Shown here: positions 1-9,511 of the stretch, in pieces
Numbering within the stretch: the stretch's first letter is position 1
Layout: every line of letters begins with the position of its first letter
NCBI GenBank assembly: GCA_025358925.1
Contig: JANYHT010000045.1
Span: 1-64,000 of the forward strand
Origin: Gemmatimonadaceae bacterium
GTDB taxonomy: Bacteria > Gemmatimonadota > Gemmatimonadetes > Gemmatimonadales > Gemmatimonadaceae
Direction: 5' to 3'
DNA length: 64,000 bases
The notes under the pieces: generated by a model
What the model saw: only the letters and a program-made list of their open reading frames with translations
The model's database searches: none
Told to the model about the DNA's origin: nothing
Translations under genes and position numbers: made by a program

Positions 1-243
1 GCGTGGGCCAAGCAGCGGCACATTCATCTCGACTTCATTCAACCAGGGAAACCGCAGCAGAACGCGTAGGTCGAACGCTACAATCGCACGGTGCGGACCG
101 ACTGGCTCTCGCCGTGGCTCTTCGAGCGCATCGAAGAGGTATAGGAATCCGCGACACGCTGGCGCTGGACGTACAACAACGAACGCCCCAATATGGCATT
201 GGGTGGCATCACCCCGATCATGAAACTTGCACGCGCAGCGTAG
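1..243 (+). mobile_element. IS3-family transposase (OrfB) C-terminal remnant, inactivated
   Basis: Frame 1 from the window edge reads as the end of an IS3-type DDE integrase core. It has the family phrases DFIQPGKPQQNA, VERYNRTVR and YNNERPNMALGGITP. The reading frame is broken by TAG at 67-69, where the family has Tyr in QNAYVERYN, and by TAG at 142-144, where a Gln is usual. The natural stop is TAG at 241-243. Two nonsense mutations show an old, inactive copy. The 5' part lies outside the window. The element end probably falls between 244 and 280, where kinase homology begins, but no terminal repeat could be identified. The identification as an IS3-family tail is firm; the subgroup is not determined. 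Confidence 0.85.
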
Positions 244-271
244 GTCCACTTACGGCGTCGATTAGTAAAGG

Positions 272-984
272 GTGGATTACCGAACGCCGCAGCGCATGTT
301 GGCGGCGCACATGAGTGAAGTGCCGGCGTCGCTGACCACGCTGCGCGCTGACATTCCGACATCGCTCGCGTCGCTCGTCATGTCGTGCCTTGCCAAGGAT
401 CCCAAAGATCGTCCACAAAAAGCGACTGACATCGCACGCATGTTGGAGACGATTAATAGTGGCGACGGCATGCTGGCGATGCCGCCCGTGCTGCTTGGCG
501 GCCCCGGAATGTTCAAGAAGGCGCTGCTCATCTACGTGGTGGCGGTCGCCGCGGTTGCCCTCGTCGCGAAGGCGGCGATCGTCGGCATAGGATTGCCGGA
601 GTGGGTATTTCCCGGAGCGCTCACGCTGATGGCGCTCGGGCTTCCCGTCGTGTTGTGGACGGGCTATGTGCAGCGCGTGACGCGCCGCGCGATGACGACA
701 ACGTACACGCCCGGCGGAACGCCTTCGCTTGCACAAGGACCGATCGCGACGATGGCGCTCAAGGCCGCGCCAAACTCTTTGCCGACGGTTCAGCGCCGCA
801 CAGTTACACGCTCACCAGATCGCGCGTGTCAGACACCGGCCTCGTGGTCGCACACTACGAGCGCGCGGGCGAGGTCAAGACCGCCGATGTTGCGCTCGAT
901 ACGCCTAGCGATAAAGAACGGGCGCGCCAGGAACGCATGAAGCGCGAGGACGCGGTGTCAAACGCTTCCGAAAAACCGCCCTGA
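272..984 (+). pseudogene. 3' fragment of a serine/threonine protein kinase gene
   Basis: Frame 2 from about 281 matches the end of a Gemmatimonadota-type Ser/Thr kinase domain: RTPQRMLAAHMSEVPASL, then CLAKDPKDRPQKATDIARML, the C-lobe end with the conserved Arg of subdomain XI. Two hydrophobic segments follow at about 520-600 and 600-670, as in membrane-anchored kinases of this phylum. The N-lobe and catalytic loop are missing because the transposase remnant abuts the fragment. After about 770 the frame loses likeness to the family. Frame 1 reads more naturally from about 770 to a stop at 982-984, which suggests an indel. It cannot make a kinase. It probably arose by insertion-associated deletion followed by decay. 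Confidence 0.7.
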
Positions 985-1783
985 CTGTCGCGCCAGATTG
1001 GTGCACGACGCGCACGCAGCACTTCGCCGCTCAGTGCTCGAAGTTCGGCCGTGCTTCCTGCGGTCATATCAGACCGCAACGCTACAGCACGGCGCGCGCG
1101 CGTTTTTCAGCGACCGCATCTTGCCAAAGTTGCATTCGGCCGAGCCGTTCAGTGCGGAATACTTACGGAGTGTGGCCGATCGCTATCGTGCCGCAGCGCC
1201 GGACATGGTGGGCGAGATACCATTCGTCATCGAATGTTTCATTGCCGAATACGGATCACCTAGGTCGTCTATTGTCGAGCATGAGACACGTGACGAGGCA
1301 CAGTGTATTCCGATACCGCATCTGAAATGCAACCGCTTCTGCGATTCCAACAATTCGTTATTCCGCTGTATCACACGGCGCTGGAAAACGCATCGGCGCA
1401 ACGTACCAGCCTTCGCACCGGTATCGCAATTGCACAGTTCCGCGACCAACAGTAAATCGTCACCGGCGAAGATCGAACGGTCGCGTTGTTTGATGCATCG
1501 GGACTATTCGTGCGGGTGCTGACTCGAGCTGGCGATTTCGCAACAATCGATAAACGGCTTTCGGGTCGAGACGCGCGCCGAAAGATTGAATGCGGCTACA
1601 CCAACGCACTCAGGCGCGTGGCTTAGGCCGGCGACATTCTGCATCACAACGTTTAACGCTGCGTGCGACCGGCGAGCGCGCGCCTCATGCGATCGCTTAT
1701 GCATCAGCTTGACGCGCACCAATCCCCCGCGCATGATCACCGCGTCCACGCTTCCGCTTTCTCTCTCCGACAACTGGTGTGCC
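985..1783. other. Region without a supported gene
   Basis: No reading frame here has a start, ribosome-binding site and family resemblance together. A stretch of frame 2 at about 1075-1250 has protein-like composition (phrases such as SVADRYRAAAPDMVGEIPF) but breaks into low-quality sequence downstream. It may be another gene remnant of unknown kind. The rest looks like non-coding debris leading into the PEP-CTERM gene. Confidence 0.4.
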
Positions 1784-2521
1784 ATGCTGCAATCTCGCGT
1801 CTCACTCGCGCGTGCGTTGACGTATCAATTCATGGTGATCGCGCTCGCCTGTGTCACCACGTTTACCACTCGTGAAGCTTCTGCGCAGCTCACTGGATCG
1901 TTCACCACTACCGGTAACGTGGGTATATCAGCCTCGCGCATTGACTTCGGCGCCAATGGCGTTGGGCCAGGCGCCTTCACAATCGGCGCGGGCCCAACCG
2001 GTTCGTTTTCACTATTCGCCGGATTCACCGGTTTGACTGCCGATGTGAATCTCACCACGCATTCGGTGAACACGGCGTTTAGTGATCTCAACTTCATGAC
2101 ATTCTCGACCGTTCCAACATTAGCGTTCGACGCCACGCTGTTAGCGGCCGGCGGCTTCTCATCTACACTGTGCGGGGCGGTCGCGGCAGCGGGTCAGCAA
2201 TGCACGCCGGCGAATAGTCCTTTCGCGTTCACCAATACATCCAGCACGGCATCAACGTTCTCGTTCGGTATCTCCGGCATTGCACACGACGGCGTCAACA
2301 GCGGGGCGTTCACCGCAATCTTCACGGGCGCCGCGCCATTTTCATTTCAAAATTTCCTGACAACCATCAATGCTGGCGGAACCGTTACGTCGTCGTACAC
2401 GGGATCGTTTCAAGTCGTTGGAACGACGAGTACAGTTCCTGAGCCGTCTACTCTGGCGCTGCTTGTCGCAGGGTTAGCGGCAGTTGTGGTTGTACGGCGG
2501 AAGCGAACAGTTCCTCGATAG
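1784..2521 (+). CDS. Secreted PEP-CTERM sorting domain protein
   Basis: The 245-residue product starts at ATG 1784, chosen because the signal peptide follows at once: a hydrophobic run at residues 17-27 and a cleavage-like site after TREASAQ. The body is rich in Gly, Ser, Thr and Ala, as in beta-rich surface proteins, and has two Cys near the middle. The C-terminus carries the sorting signal VPEPSTLALLVAGLAAVVVV followed by basic RRKR. In this family the PEP motif, membrane span and basic tail are cut by an exosortase (EpsH type), and the proteins are commonly tied to exopolysaccharide. No exosortase is in this window. ATG 1832 is an alternative start. The function of the body is unknown. Confidence 0.82.
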   Translation: MLQSRVSLARALTYQFMVIALACVTTFTTREASAQLTGSFTTTGNVGISASRIDFGANGVGPGAFTIGAGPTGSFSLFAGFTGLTADVNLTTHSVNTAFSDLNFMTFSTVPTLAFDATLLAAGGFSSTLCGAVAAAGQQCTPANSPFAFTNTSSTASTFSFGISGIAHDGVNSGAFTAIFTGAAPFSFQNFLTTINAGGTVTSSYTGSFQVVGTTSTVPEPSTLALLVAGLAAVVVVRRKRTVPR

Positions 2522-2536
2522 CAGTCTGCGCATTGG

Positions 2537-2564
2537 CAACGTTGCCGATTCATCGGCAACGTTG
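2537..2564. terminator. Perfect inverted repeat between convergent genes, likely bidirectional terminator
   Basis: A 13-nt arm at 2537-2549 (CAACGTTGCCGAT) is repeated in exact reverse complement at 2552-2564, with 2 nt between. It begins 15 nt past the PEP-CTERM stop and lies just before the end of the leftward pseudogene. There is no T-tract, so intrinsic termination is not certain. Confidence 0.5.
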
Positions 2565-2584
2565 AACGGCGCATTCGCGCGCCG

Positions 2585-4397
2585 TTACCTGACCGGCCCA
2601 ACGTACTTGTCCAACCACGCGATCCCTTCGCGAATGAGCTCCGTGCGCGGAACATCGTGTCCGCCCTCATACACGATGTACTTCCGATCGGCAGCGGGTG
2701 CGCCGTGGTTGCGAAAGAATGGCTCTTGCGCAGTACGAACTGGGAAGAAGAAATCGTACCGGCCGTTCAGCATCAATACCGGCTGTCGCACACGTAGCAA
2801 ATAGTTGAACGGGTCCACCTCCGGTCGACTGTGGTCCAGCGTTCGCTTGTAGTCCTTTACCCACATCACCACATGGTCGCGCCAGAAAATGCTCTGGTCG
2901 GGAATGTCGCTGTGCAAGCTGTCGGAACGCTCGTACGTCGACTTCAAAATCGGCGCAATGACAGCGCGCCCGGTTTGCAGCACCCAGCTCGCGCGTGTAT
3001 CGAAGGCGCTGGTCGCTGTACTTGCGGCCGAACCGATTATACCGGATCCAAGAACACGATGCTCTGATACGGCGGCTACCCGCGCTTCGGCGTGTACACC
3101 CACGCAAACACACGTTCCTTGCCGCACGCAGCCTCGAAGCTCACACGTTCGGCGTTGTAAGTCTCGTTCGTTGTATCACGGGACTCCACACGCGCGTTGA
3201 GTGCGACGGGATCAGAGTCAAACACGCGCGGGAAATTCGCGAACATCGCATCCGAGACAGGCTTTCCTTCGCGTAGTCCGATACAGCGTGTCGGAGCGGC
3301 GCCGACGCCTGCGCGAGCATTGGTTCATGTTCGTTGTATAGTGCGAGCCGAATACCGTTGATTTCTGTTCGATCCATCGGGCGCTGCGCATACGCGTCGG
3401 TGAACGCGTACTTCGGATCACTCCATCCGCCACCCAAAATAAATCGATCGCCCGACTCGCTCGCGTTCAGACACCACTCGCGCACGTTGCCCGCCATATC
3501 GGACACGCCGCCCTGGCCCACGCCTCTCAGCGTGCCTACAGGCAACGGACCTTTTCCATCGAGGTTGCTCAGCGGAACGATGAACTTCGAGAGCGCGACA
3601 TTTGCGCCGCGTACCCAATGAAAAACCGTCGGTAGCGATTTCTTCGCATAGCGCGCGTACGCCGCGGCCTCGTACCAACTCACACCAGAAACTGGATACT
3701 CCGCTTGTCCGGCAGGAAAATCGCCGCTCTCCCACGTGGCCGGACTCGGTCGACCTGTGCGGTCGACAAAGCGCGCCATCGCTCGTGCAAAGGACAGCGT
3801 CGTTGCGCCGTCGCGGAATGGTGCTTGCCAATAGCTCAAGTCGCGATAACCGCCCGCGTCGACGAACGCTTTGTATTGACGATTGGTGACCTCGAAGCGA
3901 TCAAGACGGAATTCGCCAAGTTTGACCGCCGGCATGGCCTCGGTGCCAACGAGAAATGCCGAGAGTTGCCCACCCGCGATGCGCTCCATTTCCGGATGCG
4001 GCGCATCAACTTTATCGAGCAATGTATTGACTGACGCAACGCCGGCTCGATACATAGCCTTTGCGGGCGGCAGCGTGCCGTATTCGGCCAACACACCGCG
4101 CAGCGATTGTCCCTGAACGTACGGCATCACGTAGTACAGCAGTCCTTCCACTTCGCCTGACTCGAGCAGCGGCAGGATATGCGGCGATTGCAGCGTCGCG
4201 GCGATGTTCACCTCGCGCAGAAAACGCTCGCTACCGACGGCCAATGCCAACTCAGGTCGCAACAGCTTGATGGCCACTTCACGCCCGTGCTTCTCGTCGT
4301 GCGCGAGATAGACGGTGGCCATGCCGCCATGTCCGATTTCGTTGGAAATCGTGTAGCGGCCAGCCAGCGCGGACGACAGACGTTCGAGCGGATTCAT
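2585..4397 (-). pseudogene. Decayed Ser/Thr kinase-formylglycine-generating-enzyme-hydrolase fusion
   Basis: Reading leftward from ATG 4397, the product opens with a kinase N-lobe: GHGGMATVYLAHDEKHGREV, the VAIK-type Lys, then YVMPYVQGQSL. It then jumps directly into the linker before a sulfatase-modifying-factor-like (FGE/SUMF1) domain with phrases RFEVTNRQYKAFVDAGGY, PVSGVSWYEAAAYARYAKKS and DMAGNVREWC. The kinase catalytic loop and DFG are deleted. The frame stops at 3141. The next part (LNARVESRDTTNETYNAERV) is in another frame, followed by stops. The hydrolase end returns at 3127-2585 (DHVVMWVKDYKRTLD, then PVLMLNGRYDFFFPV, then GGHDVPRTELIRE). Residues around the expected G-x-S-x-G nucleophile are missing between TLDH and SRPEVDP. 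Intact fusions of this type are known in Gemmatimonadota and Acidobacteria. This copy has at least two internal deletions and several frameshifts. Confidence 0.85.
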
Positions 4398-4426
4398 CGG
4401 TCGATTAATTGGTGAACGCTCGCCTG

Positions 4427-6250
4427 TCACTTCCCCTTTCGCATCTTTCCTGCGGGCTGCCACGCGGGCGTCCCCTCTTCCCACTGATTGTCCGTTAACT
4501 GCTGCACATTGGTTCCGTCAAAGCGCATGACGAAAATGTCACCGTACGGCTGCGGCGCATCGGTGTAGGTGACTTCATCTTTGAATCCCATGCGCGCCGA
4601 CGCAAACACGATGTACTCGCCGTCGGGCGACCATGACATGTGCGCATCATTGCCCTGACTGTGCGTGAGTTGCTTTGGATTTGTGCCGTCAGGATGGATC
4701 GTCCAGATCTCGTAATTGCCGCCTTCATTTCGCGAGAACATGATGAGATCACCACGCGGCGACCACAGCGGAAAATTGTCGTAACCGCTCGCAATTGACG
4801 TGATCTTTTTGGTCGCAATGTCCATGATGCGAAGCCCGTCGCCGTCGTCGCCAAACGTGCGATACACAAAGCGGCGACCGTCGGGTGAGATGGACGGAAA
4901 CGCATTGTTCGCCGGCCCCTTGGTGAGTTCCTCGTAACCACTCCCGTCGGCGCGCACCATCGCAACTTGCGCGCCTCCCTCCGAGCGCGGCACGCTCGCA
5001 CCGAATTGCGTATGAAAGTTGTTGAAGAACGCGCCAAACTCACCGATGCCGAAAATGATATGCGTTCCGTCGGCGGTCCACTGCGGCCCCAACACGTTGC
5101 GCGTCGAATCGCGATATACCACACGCAACGTATCCCGTCCAACATCGGCGACCGCCAGCGACGCACCTTTCGCATTCACCGCGCCGGGTCCGATAAACGC
5201 GAGATGCGCGCCATCCGCACTGAACGCAGAATTCGCGCCGCCGAGTACGAGTTCGTACTGCGGGTTTTTCGAGTACGCCTTCGCCCACGGATGTCGAGTG
5301 AAAGGAATGCGTTTGTGAAACACCACCTGCTTTCCGTCGGGACTCCACGACGCGGCACGAATTTGTCCCGCCGGCCCACGTGTGCCATCGCTGTACTGAA
5401 TGCCCTGCGTGCTGCCATCGCGCCGAATGAACGCCATGACATCACCATGCGCCAGCACCGGATTCAAGTTCACGCCGTGCGGTGTTTGCAGATCGCTCAT
5501 CGCGCCAGTTGCGATATCGACCGATGCAATGCGCGTGTCTTCCGCCAAATCAGGAATGGCGCGCCGATTGTCCATCGTTTGTTGCGCAGTCATGCAGTGC
5601 ATCAGCACGCGTTTGCTGTCGGGCGACCATGTTGGACTGCCACACATGCCGCCGTGCGGAGTGAGCTGCTTGAGTCCACTGCGGTCGGGATGCACGATGT
5701 ACACATCCACCACGTGCAACGCTTCCCATCGCCCCTTCCCACTCGGCAAGCTGCTGGTGCGATCTGACGAAAACGCAATCCATTTTCCATCGGGCGACCA
5801 TGACGGCCGAAAATCGCCGCCCGCGCCTGAGGTGAGTGGCGTTATGCGTTTCGTCGTGAGGTCCATCGTGAACAAATCTGCAGTTCCATCCGCGCGCGAA
5901 CTGACGAACACGAGTTGCTTCGTATCGGGAGAGAACGCCGCCTGATCGTCGTACGCCGGATTATCGGTGAGTCGTTCGAGCGCGCTGCCATCGGTGTTCA
6001 CGCGATAGAGATCGGCAGAACCGTTCCGCTCCGACGTGAACACAATGCTGCGTCCGTCTGGCGCCCACGCCGGATCGTAATTCATCTCTTGTGCAGTGCC
6101 GAGCGGATGTTCGTTGGTGCCGTCGGCATTGGCGATGAACATCGCGAGCTGTCCAGGCTGTGGAGCCACGCGCGTCATGACGATGCGCGCCGGATCGGCC
6201 GGAGCGAGGAGCGAGAGAAGGGCGAGCGGAAGCAGGTGATACGCGCGCAT
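4427..6250 (-). CDS. Secreted TolB-like beta-propeller (PD40/WD40-like) protein
   Basis: The 607-residue protein begins with a short signal peptide (MRAYHLLPLALLSLLAPADP). It then carries many PD40-type blades, each with the signature of W-S-P-D-G followed by I-V/A-F-x-S: WAPDGRSIVFTSERNG near residue 67, WSPDGKWIAFSSDRTS near 150, and WSPDGEYIVFASARMG near the end. Such propellers bind peptides or other proteins in the periplasm. No catalytic domain is seen, so it is not a prolyl oligopeptidase. The start at 6250 has GGAG about 8 nt upstream. The decayed kinase fusion begins 29 bp downstream, so the two were probably once co-transcribed and the propeller may have served that system. Its present role is unknown. 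Confidence 0.85.
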   Translation of the reverse strand: MRAYHLLPLALLSLLAPADPARIVMTRVAPQPGQLAMFIANADGTNEHPLGTAQEMNYDPAWAPDGRSIVFTSERNGSADLYRVNTDGSALERLTDNPAYDDQAAFSPDTKQLVFVSSRADGTADLFTMDLTTKRITPLTSGAGGDFRPSWSPDGKWIAFSSDRTSSLPSGKGRWEALHVVDVYIVHPDRSGLKQLTPHGGMCGSPTWSPDSKRVLMHCMTAQQTMDNRRAIPDLAEDTRIASVDIATGAMSDLQTPHGVNLNPVLAHGDVMAFIRRDGSTQGIQYSDGTRGPAGQIRAASWSPDGKQVVFHKRIPFTRHPWAKAYSKNPQYELVLGGANSAFSADGAHLAFIGPGAVNAKGASLAVADVGRDTLRVVYRDSTRNVLGPQWTADGTHIIFGIGEFGAFFNNFHTQFGASVPRSEGGAQVAMVRADGSGYEELTKGPANNAFPSISPDGRRFVYRTFGDDGDGLRIMDIATKKITSIASGYDNFPLWSPRGDLIMFSRNEGGNYEIWTIHPDGTNPKQLTHSQGNDAHMSWSPDGEYIVFASARMGFKDEVTYTDAPQPYGDIFVMRFDGTNVQQLTDNQWEEGTPAWQPAGKMRKGK

Positions 6251-6426
6251 GGCGGAGCTCCACGAAGGCTGATGATGCGCTCTGTTTCGAGCGGGAGAAT
6301 GGCCGAAGGTACCGTGTTACCTCTTCGGCGCAACGTTCTCGCCCTAACGAATATCGAAGTCGCGGAAGGCAGCGTGGGTGAAGGTCATAGTTTGCTACGG
6401 TACACCCTTGGCGGTACTGTTTGGCA

Positions 6427-6975
<549 letters not shown>

Positions 6976-7084
6976 CCGTCAATGTGGCGTGCAGCAGCAT
7001 TTCCCATGCATCGAGCGTCGAGTCGTACAAATTCTGTTCCTGTTTCTTTCATTTCGGAGCTGAGCCCTGCGTGCTAAACATCTG

Positions 7085-7411
7085 GTGGCCATCATCAGCG
7101 TCGCGTTTGTCATCGTGTCAATGACGCAAGCGTGCAGTAAGCCTGCGTCGACGGCGAACGATGACTACTCGGCGAACGTGCAAGCAGGTCTGCAGCTCAA
7201 TCGCACTGGCAAATGGAACGATGCACGTGTACTCGCGGAAAAATATCTGGCGAGCAAGCAAGGATTGCCGTCGAGTCAGGAGCGCTGTGCCATGCTGGTA
7301 TCAGCCGCGCACTCGAATGCAATTCTGCACGAAAACGCGAAAGGCGAAACGCAGTTGCGCGCGTCTCTTAAGCGTGTGAGCGATATCCGCTGCGGTTCGG
7401 TTGGCACATAG
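7085..7411 (+). CDS. Small hypothetical protein, possible lipoprotein
   Basis: The 108-residue frame opens with a hydrophobic stretch (MAIISVAFVIVSMTQAC) ending in a Cys that could be a lipobox, though Thr-Gln-Ala is not a standard -3 to -1 sequence. The rest is charged and helical (LNRTGKWNDARVLAEKYLAS), in the style of a TPR helix pair. The start is GTG 7085, with GGAG at 7056-7059, which is rather far upstream. The coding region stops in a stretch without other genes, so it could be the surviving 5' end of a longer TPR-type protein. The function is not recognised. Confidence 0.4.
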   Translation: MAIISVAFVIVSMTQACSKPASTANDDYSANVQAGLQLNRTGKWNDARVLAEKYLASKQGLPSSQERCAMLVSAAHSNAILHENAKGETQLRASLKRVSDIRCGSVGT

Positions 7412-7878
7412 AGGCTGGACGCGTTCGTCGAATCCTGAACGGCGAGAACCCCAACGAAGTGTTTCATCCATCGTCTACAGTCGGCGGTGGCTCGCGCGGT
7501 TGAAGTGTCATTGCGGTGTGCATGATGACCTGCGTCGCAGTTTGCACGCCACCGGTCTGATTGGTCGAGTGATGGCGTCGATGGATTCGTAGTCACGTCA
7601 TTCGCGGCCATCGACCCGGCCGCGCAAGTCGATCTGCTGATCGTGCATCATGCACCGTGGACCGACACGTATGCGGCAACTTCACGCAAGATTGGCACGT
7701 GTCACGTGACAGATTACACTACCGAACGATCAGAACGTTTGCGGACAAGCGCACCTAGGAGCTGCTCGTCAACGGGAGCGCGAAGCCGATGCGTATGCAC
7801 CGGGCGCGTTTTACCGTGTTGCTTGTGTCGTGTCCATTCGTGCTGCCAACTCGCGCGAGCGCGCGGCCCTCCAAGCGA
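7412..7878. other. Region without a supported gene
   Basis: Several overlapping frames are open but none has a convincing start, ribosome-binding site or family match. Frame 2 around 7590-7760 has a protein-like run (AAQVDLLIVHHAPWTDTYAA) that could be a remnant. It is treated as debris between the small lipoprotein-like gene and the leftward hydrolase fragment. Confidence 0.4.
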
Positions 7879-8205
7879 TCACGGCGTTGGCTTGATACCG
7901 AACTGCGCCCATAACACGAGATCACCGAACGCCGTACCGAGGTCCTGCGGCGTGAAACCGCAATGTCCGTTCGCATTCACGAAGCGCTGTACCAACAGGT
8001 CAGAGGTACCCGCTGCGGAAGCGGCGGCGGCATACGAAGCCTGATTGAAGCCCGGCACGACGGGATCGAAATTTCCGGAGAGCATAGCGAGTGCATCGAT
8101 TATTCGAGCGCACAACGCGTGCGTCTTCCGGCTCAAGCCGTCCACGACAACGATCTCGTTGCGACTGCCCGTCGCGATGCTGGCGGCCGTGAAGGTACTC
8201 GCCAA
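7879..8205 (-). pseudogene. C-terminal fragment of an alpha/beta hydrolase-like gene
   Basis: The leftward frame ends with features of the last strand and helix of an alpha/beta hydrolase: LSGNFDPVVPGFNQASYAAA, matching the usual 'nGxxDpvVP' acidic-residue loop, then FVNANGHCGFTPQDLGTAF, with the catalytic-type His in NGHC. The stop is TGA at 7881-7879. No matching N-terminal half or nucleophile elbow is found upstream (above 8205) in any frame, so only about the last third of a hydrolase remains. The exact family, esterase or peptidase, cannot be told. Confidence 0.6.
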
Positions 8206-8524
8206 TGCGCGCGATGTGCCGTGTCAAAGTCTCCTGAAAGTGTTTCTCGCTGAGCGGCTCGCGGCCCTCAACGCGCGCGAGATTGATGCCGCACTCGCCC
8301 GCATGACTTTCGACGTGGCGTCGCCGAAGGCGTTGAAAGGACGATGCGCGCTGCACCTGACCGCTGGAAGCCTGCGCTTTGTTTGACGCGCACGTTCTCA
8401 CATGCGCGAGAACGCTTGCTCAACTTCTCTAGCGCAACCCGCGACGACGACGTTTGTATTCAGTGCTCACGCACAAGCGATCGCACACGCGGTCACACAC
8501 GCAGCTATCCTCTGGAGGTTGTTG
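8206..8524. other. Non-coding stretch ending in a strong ribosome-binding site
   Basis: No gene is supported between the hydrolase fragment and the DUF4412 gene. The final part carries GGAGG at 8513-8517, 7 nt before ATG 8525. This is one of the clearest Shine-Dalgarno sites in the window, and it fixes the next start. Confidence 0.5.
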
Positions 8525-9328
8525 ATGGCGCTCTCCATTCGACATCTCATTGCCGCTTCCCTCGCCGTCGCGCTAAGCGGCGCGCGCGTCGAGGCGCAGG
8601 CCGGCTTTGAAGGCGTTGCGACCTTCATCATGCGCGACAAACAAAACCACAAAGCCGACACGATTCAGCAGAGCACGAAAGGTAAAAGCGTGCGGATGGA
8701 CGGACTGAGTCGCGATGGCCGGAAGGGAGGGGGCATGATCATCGACGGCGAGAAGAAGCGGTTCATCGTCATCGACGACGAAGACAAGACTGCCATGATC
8801 ATGTCACAGGACGATCAGGAAAAAATGCGCGCAAGGGCCGAGGGGATGACGCGAAACATGCCCAAGACGCGCACGCCACCGACGGCAACGCCAGAAAGAG
8901 GAATGGACATCACGAAGACGGGGCGGACGGAAACGGTCGCCGGCGTCCGTTGCGAGGTATACCACGGCGTGTCCACCGGCAAGGCGGACAAGAGCGAAGG
9001 CGATATTTGCATCGCCGACGGCGTCGGCTTCGGCATGTTCTCGGCGCTCGCCAGCAATCCGATGTTTCAGCAATCGCGCAGCAGACTGTTCGATCAATAC
9101 CGCAAGATTCTTGGCGATGGTAAGGGCGTGATCAAAGCGACAACAGTTGAAGGCGGCAGCAGCTATGTCTCGTTGGAATTAATCAGGCTCGAGAAGAAGA
9201 AAATTCCGGAGTCGGCGTTCGAGCCGCCGGTCGGTTATCAGGTGCGCTCGATGGGAGACATGCTGAAGGGAGCGACGGATGCCATGGAAAAGATGCGGAA
9301 GGCGCGGAGCGGAAAGCCGCCGGTGTGA
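8525..9328 (+). CDS. Secreted DUF4412-like protein
   Basis: The 267-residue product has a clear signal peptide (hydrophobic residues 8-18, cut site near ARVEAQA). It then has a pattern typical of DUF4412 proteins: a beta strand GVATFIMRD, then KGKSVRMDGL, a GMIIDGEKKRFIVIDDEDKT hairpin, and later TVAGVRCEVYHG with its single conserved Cys. These proteins are exported and resemble outer-membrane lipid-carrier folds (LolA/LolB-like). Their function is unknown. The C-terminal 30 residues are Met- and Lys-rich. ATG 8525 is preferred over the many upstream in-frame codons because of GGAGG 7 nt before it and the signal peptide right after it. Confidence 0.8.
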   Translation: MALSIRHLIAASLAVALSGARVEAQAGFEGVATFIMRDKQNHKADTIQQSTKGKSVRMDGLSRDGRKGGGMIIDGEKKRFIVIDDEDKTAMIMSQDDQEKMRARAEGMTRNMPKTRTPPTATPERGMDITKTGRTETVAGVRCEVYHGVSTGKADKSEGDICIADGVGFGMFSALASNPMFQQSRSRLFDQYRKILGDGKGVIKATTVEGGSSYVSLELIRLEKKKIPESAFEPPVGYQVRSMGDMLKGATDAMEKMRKARSGKPPV

Positions 9329-9336
9329 GGTGCTCT

Positions 9337-9498
9337 GATCGATTTGTCGCGTGGCTCGAGTATTTCTCGGCGAGGCCACAGGCCAGTCAGTTCGCGGCGG
9401 TAATCGAAAAGGTCGAAGAGCTGTTGGTGCCAACGATCGTGTTGGTCGAAGTCACGCGGCGAGTCTTGCAGGAAAGAGCTTTGCGCATGCGTACCTAG
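9337..9498 (+). pseudogene. VapC-like PIN-domain toxin remnant
   Basis: Frame 1 just past the DUF4412 stop reads DRFVAWLEYFSARPQASQF, then KVEELLVPTIVLVEVTRRVL and QERA before stop TAG 9496. This follows the first 55 or so residues of VapC-type PIN ribonucleases ('vDSSgWlEYf...vPtivlyEVfkrvl'). It keeps the first Asp and the conserved Glu of the second helix. There is no start codon, the C-terminal half with the other acidic residues is gone, and no antitoxin gene precedes it. A one-residue insertion is seen between the Asp and WLEYF. It is therefore non-functional. Confidence 0.6.
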
Positions 9499-9511
9499 GC
9501 GACATGAGCCG

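Noticed and set aside
1-280. An active insertion sequence
   Set aside because: Two in-frame stops and missing ends make it a remnant only.
9337-9498. An intact small toxin gene
   Set aside because: There is no start codon and the C-terminal acidic residues are absent; it is listed as a remnant.
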